In this document: piece after piece, positions 1 to 10,905 of the stretch
Layout: each line of letters starts with the position of its first letter
How positions within the stretch are numbered: the stretch's first letter is position 1
From: Saururus chinensis
Taxonomy: Eukaryota; Streptophyta; Magnoliopsida; Piperales; Saururaceae
DNA: 64,000 bases
NCBI GenBank assembly: GCA_035235625.1
Contig: CP141147.1
Location: forward strand, 30,610,756 to 30,674,755
Reading direction: 5' to 3'
Notes under the pieces: generated by a model
What the model was told of the DNA's origin: nothing
What the model saw: the letters and a program-made list of their open reading frames with translations, nothing else
Databases searched by the model: none
Program-made: the position numbers and the translations under genes

Positions 1-260
1 GAAATATGTATGTTAGAGATACATTCATGCAGGTTGATTATGATATAATGCATGTGGGAATATGTATGTTAGAGATACATCCATGCAGGTTGATTATGAT
101 ATAATGCACGTGGGAATATATATGTTAGAGATACATTTATGCAGTTTGATTTTGATATAATGCATGTGGGAATATGTATGTTAGAGATACATCCATGCAG
201 ATTGTTATGATATAATGCATGTTGGAATGTGTATATTGGAGATACATCCATGCAAGTTGA
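1..260. repeat. Tandem repeat, period about 56 bp, 4 to 5 copies
   Basis: The motif TGTTAGAGATACAT recurs at about 11, 67, 123 and 179, with a diverged copy near 234, giving a period of 55-56 bp. The array runs off the left edge, so copy number is a minimum. It lies inside the gypsy LTR. Confidence 0.9.
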
Positions 261-891
261 TTTTACACCATGATGCAGTGTTAGGTGATATGTATTGTGT
301 GATCAGAAAATGATGCATCATGTTAATCTTTGATCTAAACGACTATATTGCTATGTTATTGTATTTTCAATGTTGCTAGTGATATTAAAAACCATTGTTG
401 AGTTTGTTAAACTCACCCCTCTTTCTTGTGTTTTGATTTGGGGCTGCGTGGTGTGACACACAGACAAACAAGATCTCCTCTTTGACGAAAGGTCGGAGAT
501 GGCATGGATGTGATCGTGGAGATCTTTGTGTGGTTTATTTTCCTTAGTTATGTTGTTATTTGGAACCTTTGTGTAGGGTTCTTGTTTTGGATTTATGTCA
601 CATTTTACAATTGTGATGCTTATGACCTATTTTGAGCCGGTGTGGGCTTTACTTAAACTAAGCTTGTGTGTTTGAGATTGTTGTTTACTTTGTGATAAGC
701 AACACTTTTCTTTCCTTCTTATTTACTCTTGCTCAAAAGATTGTGCGTACTCCGTAATTTCTGTTAATCGCCCGTGGTTAGGGTTAAGTCTTCCACTAGA
801 TCGTTTCTCAATTTTCCCTTCATCGCCCCCGCACGCTTGACCAGCCCTTGGACCGGGTTCGGCTCGAGTCGGGCATCGCCGGGGCGTGACA
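1..891 (+). mobile_element. 3' part of a Ty3/gypsy LTR (left end outside window)
   Basis: The stretch ends in GGGGCGTGACA and is followed seven bases later by a primer-binding site, which is how a 5' LTR ends in a plant gypsy element. The terminal TGACA fits the TG...CA rule for LTR ends. The start of the LTR is not in the window, so its length and target duplication cannot be read. It contains a tandem repeat at 1-260, annotated separately. Assignment to the Tekay/Del group of chromoviruses is my inference from the LTR end, the primer-binding site and the gag fragment that follows. Confidence 0.7.
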
Positions 892-898
892 AAGTTTT

Positions 899-910
899 TG
901 GTATCGGAGC
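899..910 (+). other. Retrotransposon primer-binding site (initiator-tRNA-Met type)
   Basis: TGGTATCGGAGC differs at one base from the usual plant primer-binding site TGGTATCAGAGC, which is complementary to the 3' end of initiator tRNA-Met. It sits eight bases after the LTR end at 891. Confidence 0.8.
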
Positions 911-1100
911 ACATCTTTGTCCAAGAGTAAATAGGGTTTGTGTGACAAGTCTTGCTTGTTTGCTTGTTTGTGTGTTTTCTGATTGTTTGGCTGTGTGCTT
1001 TCGTGTTATTAGGTTGTACGATTTATGTCTGGTCGTTGTGTAGATAGCTGGTCCTAATCATGCAGGCGCTAATAACCATCGCGGTGCTCGTGACCCAAGG

Positions 1101-1395
1101 GTGGACGATGTGTTGACTTCTATTGAAGGGTTGACACAGGTGTTCCAGGCTAAGCACGCGAGTGGTAGCAGTTTTGAGTCTCTTTCACTCGAGGGATTCA
1201 AGAAGCTTAATCCCCCTAGCTTCAAGGGTGGATTTGATACTTCTGTGGCGGATAATTGGAGGCTTCATATGGAGAAGATTGCTCGGACGAGGAGAAGACT
1301 AGACTTGCAGTCTTCACGTTCGAGGGTGAAGCTCAGAGGTGGTGGTTATCGATGGAGCATCAGAGGTTCCATGGCCGAGCGGACATTCCTTGACT
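1101..1395 (+). pseudogene. Ty3/gypsy gag fragment
   Basis: The reading frame contains FKKLNPPSFKGG followed by VADNWRLHMEKI, the signature of the N-terminal retrotransposon gag domain of plant chromovirus-type gypsy elements (usual form: pattern P-x-F-x-G, then W-x-x-x-x-E-K). Only about 65 residues keep this similarity. Downstream the frame degenerates, and near 1395 the sequence changes into an unrelated hAT-type element, so gag is truncated and cannot be functional. No protease, reverse transcriptase or integrase follows. It belongs to the LTR and primer-binding site just upstream. Confidence 0.75.
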
Positions 1396-1799
1396 TGACC
1401 TCAACCCTATTATTTAATGATGTAAGATAGAGAGATTCAAAAGAAATTTTATGATAATTATTTTTTAGATTTTTTTATATTTAATAGTAAGTTAATATTT
1501 TTATGGGATTTTTATAGTTTTGGATGTGTATCTAATAAATGTTGAAATGCTCTCTCTCCAAACTCTCACTTTCTCAAATAATATGGAAAATGTTTAACAT
1601 TTATTTATAATGTGGCAATGTATATCTAAAAATTCTTTATATTTGGCCCATGTAAAGATAATGTATAAAAAGTAGGGTTAGGGTTTGGGTTTTCAACGCG
1701 ATTAACAAATAAGGTCAGGTCAAGACCCGACCAAATTTAAGCGTATGTCAAGGCTAACCCGGCCCTATTTGGCCTAACCCAACCTGATTTCTAGCCCTA
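1396..1799. mobile_element. Truncated hAT-type miniature element
   Basis: This segment matches the interior and right end of the element at 39644-40296: both share CCCTATTATTTAATGATG, AGAGATTCAAAAGAAATT, ACTTTCTCAAATAA and an end in AGCCCTA. Only the right terminus is present; the left half is missing and the sequence abuts the gypsy gag fragment. It has no coding capacity. Confidence 0.7.
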
Positions 1800-1930
1800 C
1801 TTAAAGGAAATGACTTAGGCCACATTTAGGGAAGAGTTTTGATGTTTTATTATAACAATGAGCTCAACGTAAGAAATGCATAGCAATCTTTGATATTTGA
1901 GATCGATGGTGCATATGCTAGCACTAATTT

Positions 1931-2430
1931 GCGTTAATATGTGCATTGTTGATCTTAAGGATGAAGAGTTTTTATGCGTTTTTTACATTAGGCTTATTGT
2001 CAGAGTAGAGTATTAAAAATACTTCTCATATTTTCTATGTGACAAAGTACATTTTAAAATTAACGGGTAGCCAAACAAGCCTTTATGTTGGGAGTGATTA
2101 TGAACTTGTGACTTAATAGGTAGCCAAACATGCCCTTTGCGAGGAGTAATTATGAACTCAAGGGAAGTACTAATGTGCGCTAACATGTGCGCTATTAATC
2201 TTAAGGATGAAGAGTTTTTATGTGTTTCTTGCATTAAGCTTATTGTCAGAGCGAAGTATTAAAACTGCTTCTCTTATTTAAATAAGAAAAGAAAGACCAT
2301 TTCTATGTGACAAAGTACATTTTAAAATTAATAGGTAGCCAAACAAACCTTTATGCTGGTAGTGATTATGAACTCGTGTCTTAACAAGTAGCCAAACGTG
2401 CCCTTTGCAAGGAGTAATTATGAACTCAAG
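1931..2430. repeat. Tandem duplication, period about 246 bp, upstream of UBC12
   Basis: Two diverged copies start at about 1931 and 2177. Shared blocks include ATCTTAAGGATGAAGAGTTT, GACAAAGTACATTTTAAAAT and GAGTAATTATGAACTCAAGG. A third partial copy can be traced into 2440-2600. I see no coding capacity. The array lies directly before the probable promoter and 5' leader of the UBC12 gene. Confidence 0.85.
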
Positions 2431-2689
2431 GGAAGAGTATTTATGTTTAATAATGAGGAAGAGTATTTATGTTTAACAATGAATTTAGCGTAAGCCATGT
2501 ATAAAAACTCTTAATATTTAAGAATAATAGTATATTTGTTAGCGCATGGTAGCGTTATTATCAATGCACTAAACTTATAGGAGGGCTCCTCATGCGTAAC
2601 AAACACTAGGTTCATTGTGCATGAGATCAGGGAAAACTCGTGTGAACTAGAGTATGCAAAAGGGGCCCACCATCCTTGGAATTCCATGT

Positions 2690-3781
2690 GACATAGGCCC
2701 ATTTTCTCCCCTGCGGCCTTTGCCCTCCCCAAACCCTCTCACTATCGCCCTTGCCGCCGACCACCCTCTCGCCGGTACCACTCTCTTACTTCTCTTTTGC
2801 CTCTACTCACTCTGGCCTCTCCTTCTCTCTATCACTTTCTCCCCTTTACGTACAGATAGATTTTCCCCCCCATGTCCAAGGAAATAGGCTTACTTCCATT
2901 TCCATATGTGTGCTGGGCGACTATGTGCTGGTCGATGGAAGTACGGAAGCGTTCTTCCTGGTCCCTTTTTCGAGTACTGGAAAGCCCGTGAGTGGGCTTG
3001 CCATTCTTTTTATAATAATCTTTCTGTTTTATATTAGTAATTACATTTGAAAAATAGTGATTAAACCCACATCTTATGGTAAATAAGCTTATGATACTCT
3101 TTTTAAATATGAAATGAACAAAATAAAGCTATTAATACAGAATAATTTTTTTTATCAAATGGATCTATTAATTTGGGACATAAGGAGTATATGGACGTAC
3201 CCTTTGTAATAATATCCTAGCTTGTAAGTTTTATTGTATTTACATAGACTTTCGCACTTGATAAATCTTTTGTGGTGGTAGTCGCCAAAATATTACTGTA
3301 TTATAGTAAATATTTGAGTACTAGGTATGTTCCTTCCTCGTCTCTATGCTCATGTATCTGTTAGGAGAAGATTTAGATTGTCATTAACCTGCAGGTCTAT
3401 ACTACTACAGGGGGAGTGATGTATTTCTTTAATGCAATGAAAATGTTTTCCCGCGTGATTTGGCTTCCATTTAAGATTTATGTACTGTGATTATGGTGCT
3501 TTTTGGAGGTTCATTGATGAAGGGAAAAGCTTTAGTGATGCAAGTGTATAGCTTTTGTTAATTTTCCATTGGCCATACATCAGATACTGGACTTGTGCTA
3601 ATGTCATACCATGTGCCAGTGGTTATTGTGGACAAATACTCCTAGTATTTACCAAAATTAATAAGCTGTGAATTGAAAAGTTTCAAAAGCTTTGGGAGTG
3701 TTTTATCATTTGCATTCTTTAACGTGCTTGCCCCACTTTTTCAAGTTAATTAAAAACTTCTGTTTGCTGTTGTAATGACAG
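2690..3781 (+). promoter_or_regulatory. Probable UBC12 leader region with a 5'-UTR intron
   Basis: A pyrimidine-rich, locally GC-rich stretch at about 2700-2890 looks like a plant 5' leader. The start codon at 3787 is only 6 bases after a good splice acceptor (GTAATGACAG ending at 3781), so an intron must end in the 5' UTR. A good donor, GTGAGT, lies at 2988. I infer a leader intron of about 0.8 kb. The transcription start itself cannot be seen. Confidence 0.5.
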
Positions 3782-3786
3782 GGACA

Positions 3787-5202
3787 ATGATCAAGCTTTT
3801 TAAAGTGAAGGAGAAGCAGAGAGAAGCAGCTGAAAATGCTAATGGGAGGCCACTGGTGAAAAAGCAAACGCCAGGGGAGTTGCGTCTTCATAAAGGTTTA
3901 TGATTATCCGCGTCTTTGGATATCAACTATACATTTTTGTATCCTGCATATCTGTTACCTATGGTATACAAATTATCATGTTAATTATCTTTTTTTTTTC
4001 AGATATGAGTGAACTTAACCTTCCAAAGTCAACTATTATTGCATTCCCAAATGGCAAGGATAATTTAATGAACTTTGAGGTTACCATCACACCAGATGAA
4101 GGATACTATTTGTAAGTGGTCTTAATTGGTACATGAATAAGAGAATGGCATTCACGATTTTTTCATGTGGGATTTTAGTTGGGACTATGACTTAAGATAA
4201 GTTTTCTTGTGTATTCCATAGCCATGGTACTTTTGTCTTCAGTTTCCAAGTCTCTCCAATCTATCCTCATGAGGCACCCAAGGTCAAATGCAAGACCAAG
4301 GTACTGCATTGTTTTGAAGAAGCTGAGAAATTTATATTTTGTTATTATTTTTTGTTTGTTTATATTTTGTTACTATACCAGAGTGGACAATTAGCTTTTT
4401 GTTGTCATTGTATTGGATGAAGGTATACCACCCAAACATTGATTTGGAAGGAAATGTTTGTCTCAACATTCTTCATGAGGATTGGAAACCTGTCCTCAAT
4501 ATTAACACCATCGTTTATGGCCTACACCATCTTTTTACGGTATGACTCTTATCTTTGCAAAGAGGAAAATCATCCTTTTGGAGTCCTTGCCTAGGGGATA
4601 ATTTGTGAACTCGCGAATTGTGGAGCCCATGCAAGACCCACGGAGGTGGGACGGTTTGGAATTGAAAGAAGGCCTACCAAAGAGGGCCCACCAAATTTAA
4701 TCCTATTCGATCATGGGGGGGCCTCTCCATCTTAATGTGTAAAGTTGGATGAATTTCAGCTGTTGATTAAAATCTAAAATGGTTGAATTATACATCCCAT
4801 GATGGAAGGGGGCCTTCAATCTGAATGGGACCAAATCTGGTGCCCCCAACACCCCAGCCCTATATGAATCCCAATTGTTCTCATGGTGTAGGGCCCACAA
4901 TTAACGAGGTTCAAACTGATCCCCTATCTGAGCGCTTGTTGGGGATCATTTTGCTTCTTCTTTTTTTTCGTGCCCAACAAGGATCATTTTACTTGGAAAT
5001 CAGTAGGGAAAACTGTATGTAAATCACAATATACTTAGAGAACATCGTTCTTTATGTGTTGTAGCAACCAAATTATGAGGATCCCTTGAATGCCGATGTT
5101 GTTGCAGTACTGAGGGACAATCCAAAGATGTTCGAGACAAATGTGAGGAGGGCAATGGCAGGGGGCTTTGTGGGCCAGACTCACTTCACAAGATGCATAT
5201 AG
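3787..5202 (+). CDS. RCE1: NEDD8-conjugating enzyme E2, UBC12/RCE1 type
   Basis: E2 enzyme that receives NEDD8/RUB from the AXR1-ECR1 E1 and passes it to cullins, activating cullin-RING ubiquitin ligases (family knowledge). I join five exons: 3787-3895, 4003-4111, 4222-4300, 4423-4539, 5065-5202. All phases agree, giving 183 aa, the usual length. The N-terminus [13 protein letters not shown] is the E1-docking extension typical of UBC12. The UBC fold shows [15 protein letters not shown], the YHPN motif, the catalytic Cys112 in NVCLNIL, and the C-terminal [16 protein letters not shown]. The start is chosen because this extension begins at the ATG, 6 nt after a splice acceptor. Oddities: the residue after NIL is His, where plant homologues usually have Arg (REDWKP), and TTC-CAT gives FHG where GG is usual. 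The gene appears intact. RCE1 versus a paralogue cannot be decided. Confidence 0.93.
4545..5060. other. UBC12 intron 4, probable decayed miniature element
   Basis: This is the largest coding-region intron of the gene. It contains loosely inverted GC-rich blocks (ATCATGGGGGGGCC near 4710 and CATGATGGAAGGGGGCC near 4798) and repeated GGGCCCAC motifs. No clean target duplication or terminal repeat could be assigned, and no coding sequence is seen. Confidence 0.3.
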
Positions 5203-5913
5203 ATTGCGCGCACGTGTGTGCGGAGGGAGAGGGGGGGTTTCTGCTCATTATATTTCTGGTGTATTACACAAGCTATAAATCTTGCTCCTAAAATGTTTTA
5301 GAAGTTCCCTGCATGTGTTTCTATCTTGAACATGTTCCTTCTGCTGGGCACGCTTCCTAGTAAAATAGTAGCAGAGGCAGTTGGTGCAAACCTGTATTTG
5401 TACTTGCTGCTTTGGGCTTAATATGATGCCCAAAATGGAAACATTGCGCTTTAAGATGGCCTTGATATATGCACGATGAATGTTGTGGTTTCTTCATATT
5501 TGCTCTGAAGGAATTGACTATTAAATGAAAGACCATACAAAGCTAGTGGAGCTGCTAGAAGTTTCAACTCTTTGATAGAGTGGGGATGTTATCGTTTTTA
5601 AGAAATTTTGAAAGGAGAAATTTGAATTGAACTGTTGGATCTCTTTCACCCTTTCACCACTTCATTCGTGATGCGGTAGCTTCCCAATGTTTGTCATTAA
5701 GCCTTGTTCATCAAAATTAGTTATGCTAGAAAAGTGGCTCCTTTTATTGTTATGGGACAATTCTTTTTTAAATGGTGTAGGATTATCAACATCTTTATCC
5801 CTATGACCACCATAGCATGGTACGAGTATGTAATGGGACCAAGCCATATCTAGTTGCCTTAATTGGGTTTGTTTGTAGTGATATACAAGCTCTCAAGCAA
5901 TTGGTTCCCCTAA

Positions 5914-6570
5914 TGGTCTATTTGGATTGGTGGAAACGGGGAGAAAGAGAAAAAGAAAGAAAAAAAGAAAGAGAAAGTGAATCTACGTAAAAGAGAAACT
6001 AGGAGATTCTTAAATATTTTTCATTGTTTGGTTACACAAATAATGTTAAAAAAAATTGACAATGACAGTGGTGGTAGCGGTGGTGGTGGTTGTGGCGGTG
6101 GCGGTAGTAGTGGCGGCGGCGGCGGTGACATTGGGGGTGGTGGCGGTGGCAGCGGTGGCGGGGGCAGCAGCGGTGGCGGTGGCAGCTACGATGATGATGG
6201 TGGTGGTGGCTGTGGCGATGGTGATGGTGCCAAAGATAGTGGTGGCGGTAGCAGCGGCGGCGGCGGCGGTGACAGTGGCAATGGTGGTGGTGGCGGCGAT
6301 GGTGGTAGTGGTGGCAACAGTGGCGGCGATGGTGGCGACAATGGCAGTGGTGGTAGTGGTAGTAGCAGTAAAACATAAGTGTTTAGTACAATATTTTTCA
6401 CCCAAAATCCATGGGTTGATTGGTGAAAAATTTTTGGGCCAAATTTTCATCTATTTTTCCTCATTTTTTACGCTAGTTTATCTTTCCCCGTTGCACCAAA
6501 CAGTGGAAACTGAGAGATTTTAAGAAGATTCCTTTCTTTTTCCCCGCTTTTCACCAATCCAAATAAACCC
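5914..6570. mobile_element. Tourist-like (PIF/Harbinger type) miniature element with GGN microsatellite
   Basis: The left end TGGTCTATTTGGATTGGTGG and the right end CCAATCCAAATAAACCC are inverted repeats of each other. The element is flanked by the trinucleotide TAA at 5911-5913 and 6571-6573, as expected for the TWA target of PIF/Harbinger elements. Its length is 657 bp. The middle, 6058-6372, is a GGT/GGC-rich repeat. No transposase is present. It lies between the UBC12 gene and a solo LTR. Confidence 0.8.
6058..6372. repeat. GGN (Gly/Val/Ala-codon) trinucleotide microsatellite
   Basis: About 315 bases are built from GGT, GGC, AGC, AGT and GAT triplets with strong period 3. The run stays open in several frames on both strands (polyglycine, polyvaline/alanine, polyhistidine, polythreonine), which is what a trinucleotide repeat does and not evidence of a gene. 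Confidence 0.95.
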
Positions 6571-6729
6571 TAAGAGTACATGTTCTATACAAATGGTTGT
6601 CATTTGATGTAAGGTCCCTGATTTTTCTACGATTTTCTGGGATTTTTTTGCCATTTTTCTAGTCATTTTCGGCAGGAAAATGTGACATTTCAGCGTATGC
6701 GTATCTGTGTATTTCCTTCGTATTTATAC

Positions 6730-8720
6730 CCGTAGAGTCGGGTGTGGGGCTTAGTCGCGGGCCACGGGCCTCGCTGCGCGCTTACGGCGCGAATTTTGGA
6801 GGTTCGACGCGTAACCAGTGGGTTAACGCGCGTTGGGGATACGTTTGGAAAAAGAAAAAGGAAATAAAAAATAAAAAGGAAAATGTGGATCGGGTCGGGA
6901 TCGCCCGATCCAGAACCTGGGCGATGAACAGTGGCCGCCCCCCCCTTCCCGTCTGCTTCTCTGTCCCCGCCGGCCACCGGCCGCCGGTGGGCCAGTGGGC
7001 CGCCGCACCGGCTCCGCCTCGGCCCCACAGCCGCTCCGCCCCGACTTTTCTGGTTAGCCTCCCCATTGTCATTTTTGGATTCCGCCGCCGCCGTAGGCCG
7101 GCGAGGGCCGGCCGGCCGCCCACGGCTCCGCCATGGGCCGGCGACGGCGGGAGGACACTCCCCCCGGCCCCGGACGGCCTTAGCTCCGCCGTCCCGCTTC
7201 GATTCCCCACTGCCCCTGTTTGCCGCCCCACTGTATCGTACCATTTCGCCGCCGCCACAGGCCGGCACGGCCCGACCGGCCGGCCACGGCTTCGCCCTGG
7301 GCCGGCGACGGCGAGGAGCCACCCCTCCTGGCCCGGTGGGCCTCTGCTCCGCCGCCTTGCTTACTTTCCCTTTCTCCGCACTGTTCCGCCGACGTACTGT
7401 GTTGGGCAAACAGTGGCCGCCGGCGGTGATTTGTGGCCGATTCGGCCTTCCCCCAGCCTCGCCTTGCTCCGGCGAAGGTAGCGGACCACCCTACCCAGCC
7501 CGGTTCCATCCCCTCTGTCGTCCTCTACTCCGCCCAGTCCGATTTGCGCGGTACTGTGGGTGGATTTTCCAGTGGGCTGGCACCGCCATCGTTGGCGGGT
7601 GAGGGTGACTTGACTACCGTGGGCTCCGCCTCGGCCTAGTGATGGCCGAGGGACGGTCCCACCCACCTGGACCGATTTAGCCTCCGGCCCCATGGCCGCT
7701 CCGCCCTTATGGGTTTTCCCCGGTTGTCCCCTATTTTTGGCCTACGCCCATTTTGGACGTGGTGACTAACGTTATCAGTCGGGCACCGGATTTGATTTAG
7801 CGGACCTTAGTTCGGCTCCGCCCCAGCCCGGTGATGCCAATGGGCCACCCCTCTGGGTCTTGTTCAGCCTTGCGGCCCGTAGCTGCAGCTAGTCCGCCTT
7901 ACCGGCACGTTTGCCGTTGACCCTTCTCGCCCATTTTACGCCGTTGGTACCGAACGGCCTCGGGCAAGAATCTATATGTCTTACCTTGACAGAAGGTGGA
8001 CAAGTTCACCTGCACAGGCCTTGGCCAGTGACGGCCTCGTGGCCTTTGCTCGACCTTGAACCCTCCCCCTGCTCTCTACCGTGCGAGATGCACAGCCGCC
8101 CGCACCATGGGTATTGGCTGTGGGTGGCGATCGGCGACCGCTAAGGGCCTTAGCCCTGTTGGCTTTTATGGGCCTTGAGTCGCCTCATTTCAGCCATTTC
8201 CCCCGCCCTTTTGGGCCGCGTGTGCATGTGGCCACGCGTGTACTTCTGGGTTTAGGCGCCGCATTCGTGCCGCCTAACCATCGGATGGCTTTGCCACCGA
8301 TTGGAGTTGACCACTAGAGCCGTCCTCCACCTCTCCTTTGATTCTCGAGTGTTGCCCCACGCTCTCCGCCCTTATGTGGGCCTTTGTTGACCGAAATCGT
8401 CGCCGTTGGGTGCTGTCCACGGCCGATTTCGACGTCTTGTGGCCGGCTGTGCACGTCTTAGCCACCGGCTGATCTTCAGAGTGTACACCCTTGACTTCTG
8501 GTCGCACCGCCACTTATGTTGGCACGATATTTCTCCCGGCTACCCTAGGGTGTCGCCGTGGATCGCGGATTTTTACCGCATTGATTTCTGACACTCTGTT
8601 TGGCCGTGATAGTTCCGGCCCATCCTAAAATCCTCGGGACAGCAGCTCTCTCAGCCAGGCAACGGTTTTGACTGCCAACTCCGCCGCCGATGCCGCCACC
8701 GTCGGGTGCTCGCCATCGAA
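6730..8720. other. GC-rich, CpG-rich block inside the solo LTR
   Basis: About 2 kb is rich in GCCGGC, CGGCCC and GCCGCC motifs, in contrast to the AT-rich surroundings. Open frames occur in many phases on both strands but none shows a recognisable domain; high GC content removes stop codons by chance. I treat it as noncoding LTR sequence. Confidence 0.7.
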
Positions 8721-8932
8721 CGTCATGATTACGATGTAGGGGAGTTTTGAACTCGTAAATTCATGAAGCATGCTTTGAATGAGTAGCAGCATGCTAGGAT
8801 TGTATGATTCCATGCTTGGATGTTAAGTAATGATCCGATTGCACGATGTGCGTGTAAGCATGATTGTATGGTATGATTGATATGCATGAGATGTATGCAC
8901 GTTTTATGGATGTGGACTATGTATGCGCTAGC

Positions 8933-9150
8933 GATGGCTAGCAAATATGTCAGTATGCTATGTATGTGTTATGCATGTGCTAGTGATGGCTAGCGTGCAT
9001 GTTTGAAGTATGTTTGATGTATGCATGTGCTAGTGATGGCTAGTGTGCATGTTTGATGTATGTGTGAATGTATGCATATGCTGGTGATGGCTAGCGTGCA
9101 TGTTTGACGTGTGGATGCATGTGCTAGTGATGGCTAGCGTGCATGTTTGT
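8933..9150. repeat. Tandem repeat, about 43-52 bp unit, 5 copies
   Basis: GATGGCTAG recurs at about 8933, 8985, 9035, 9086 and 9129, embedded in GTGCTAGTGATGGCTAGCGT and GCATGTTTG. It lies inside the solo LTR. Confidence 0.9.
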
Positions 9151-9889
9151 AAGTTATGTATGTATGACCGTATGTGTATGTTATACGTATGTGTGGGACA
9201 TACGTATGTATGATGGCATTTTGCCTATGCTTTGGATGTGCGTATGTGTTTGTGGGCAGAGGTATGGGCGATGGACAATAAGAGGTGACAGAAGCTTTGT
9301 CTGGATTTGGATACAGTTGTGTAAGCGTATGACAGAGGATGTGAGTGTGACGGGCAAGGATTAGAATGGATCAGTTTGGGGTGGATTGTATGTTGGGCGT
9401 TTGTCAGACAGTAAGAGTGTTCATAATTGTACAAGCATAACGTACATATTATGAAGTAAAAAATAAGTATAATAAGTGAGATATAAGTAAGAGGGCGACA
9501 ACTGGGTTGGCTCTGAGGAGCGTTATTTGAGGATGTCAGTGTAAGAGGATTTGGCCATAAGATGGATGGCGAAGTGTAAGACTGTAAGGGTTTGTTGTAC
9601 GATGAGTTTTGTCCATGATGTGGACGGGTAAGTGAAGTCTGCTGCCCTGACGAACTTGGGTTTCGGATCGGGCTCAGCTTCAGTTTGATCAGTCGAGGAC
9701 TGTGAGTTTGTGTGGCATAATTGTACCGCATAATATACTTAATTCAAACTAAAATTATAAGCACAGCTAATGATAGCGTTGTGAGTTTGAGACCTGAGGG
9801 TTCGACGGATTAAGTTCCGTGTTTGAGCTGGCCGCTAATGAGTCGGCTGAGCATTTATCATGTCTTGCCATGGTGTTTATCCTGCGGGA

Positions 9890-10140
9890 TGTTGTCTATG
9901 TGCTGTGTAGAGCACCGGATGTCTGATGCTCTGCTGAGAGCGACGTTGTTTCTGATTTGGTCTGTGTGCTGTATAAGCCCAGACGTTTGGTGCTCTGTTG
10001 AGAGCGATGTACGTTTCTGACTTTGTCTGTGTGTTGTATGAAGCCCAGACGTCTGATGCTTTGCTGAGAGCGATGTACGTTTCTGATTTGGTCTGTGTGC
10101 TGTGTAAGCCCAGACGTTTGATGCTCTGTTGAGAGCGTAG
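9890..10140. repeat. Tandem repeat, about 60-65 bp unit, 4 copies
   Basis: Units contain GATGCTCTGTTGAGAGCG, GTTTCTGATTTGGTCTGTGT and AAGCCCAGACG. It lies inside the solo LTR. Confidence 0.9.
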
Positions 10141-10370
10141 TATGTTTCTGCCCAAGAGTGGCACTGTACGTTTCTGCCCAAGTGGCACTGTATGTTTTCT
10201 GCCCAAGAGTGGCAATGACACTATAAGACCCATTATGGTGGGCAATTCTCTGGCACTATAAGACCCATTATGGTGGGCGATTCTATGGCACTATAAGACC
10301 CATTATGGTGGGCGATTCTATGGCACTATAAGACCCATTATGGTGGGCAACTGTATGACCCCTTATGTGT
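10140..10370. repeat. Two short tandem arrays
   Basis: The first array (10140-10215) repeats TTTCTGCCCAAGAGTGGCA three times. The second (about 10215-10370) repeats GGCACTATAAGACCCATTAT followed by GGTGGGCGATTCT four times with a period of about 37 bp. Both lie inside the solo LTR. Confidence 0.92.
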
Positions 10371-10569
10371 GGGTGTTTATGTTTGCGCGCTCAGGTAAGT
10401 AGTATCATGGATCTACTCTTACCTGTTTGATCCAGTGCCCCATGAGCATTGGTGTGCCTTACCTTCGGAAAAGTCCATGGCGTCTAGTCACTCCCCGGAG
10501 GTTAAGGTGTTGCCCCAGTGGCATTCTTTTCCTTTTCGACGCTGGAGCTTATTAGTTGTAATGAGCTTC

Positions 10570-10905
10570 AGTGGTCGTTGATATGTGTACGATTATGAGT
10601 ACGACTGTATGAGTATGAGCAGGACTGTAAGTGTATGAGGATGAGTAAGACTGTAAGAGTGTGTATGAGCACGACTGTAAGAGTATGAGTACGATTGTGA
10701 GAATATGGTTCTGAGTAAGACAGTAAGTATGATTTTGTGCAGACTGTACGAGTAAGGTCGTACGAGTCTGATTGTACGAGTAAGGTCGTACATGTATGGG
10801 TAAGCTGTATGAGTGAGCATACGATAGTACGAGTAAGATCGTACAAGTATGCGTATATTGTATGAGTATGCGTACGGTGGTACGAGTAAATTGTATGACC
10901 CTGGA
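10570..10905. repeat. Degenerate short repeats of GTACGAGT/GTATGAGT type
   Basis: The stretch is dominated by variants of GTATGAGTACGA and GTACGAGTAAGGTC. The reverse strand stays open as a low-complexity Tyr/Ser/His-rich frame, which I do not consider a gene. Confidence 0.8.

Noticed and set aside
6032..6523. Long glycine-, valine/alanine-, histidine- and threonine-rich open frames on both strands
   Set aside because: They are all readings of one GGN trinucleotide repeat inside a miniature transposon; no unique protein sequence is present.
6690..7693. Overlapping frames of 100-245 codons on both strands
   Set aside because: They lie in the GC-rich part of the solo LTR, where stops are rare by chance. 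The translations are Pro/Arg/Ala-rich with no domain, and opposite frames are equally open.
10200..10370. Regularly repeated 37-bp units resembling a CRISPR array
   Set aside because: The units are contiguous with no unique spacers, and the context is a plant LTR.
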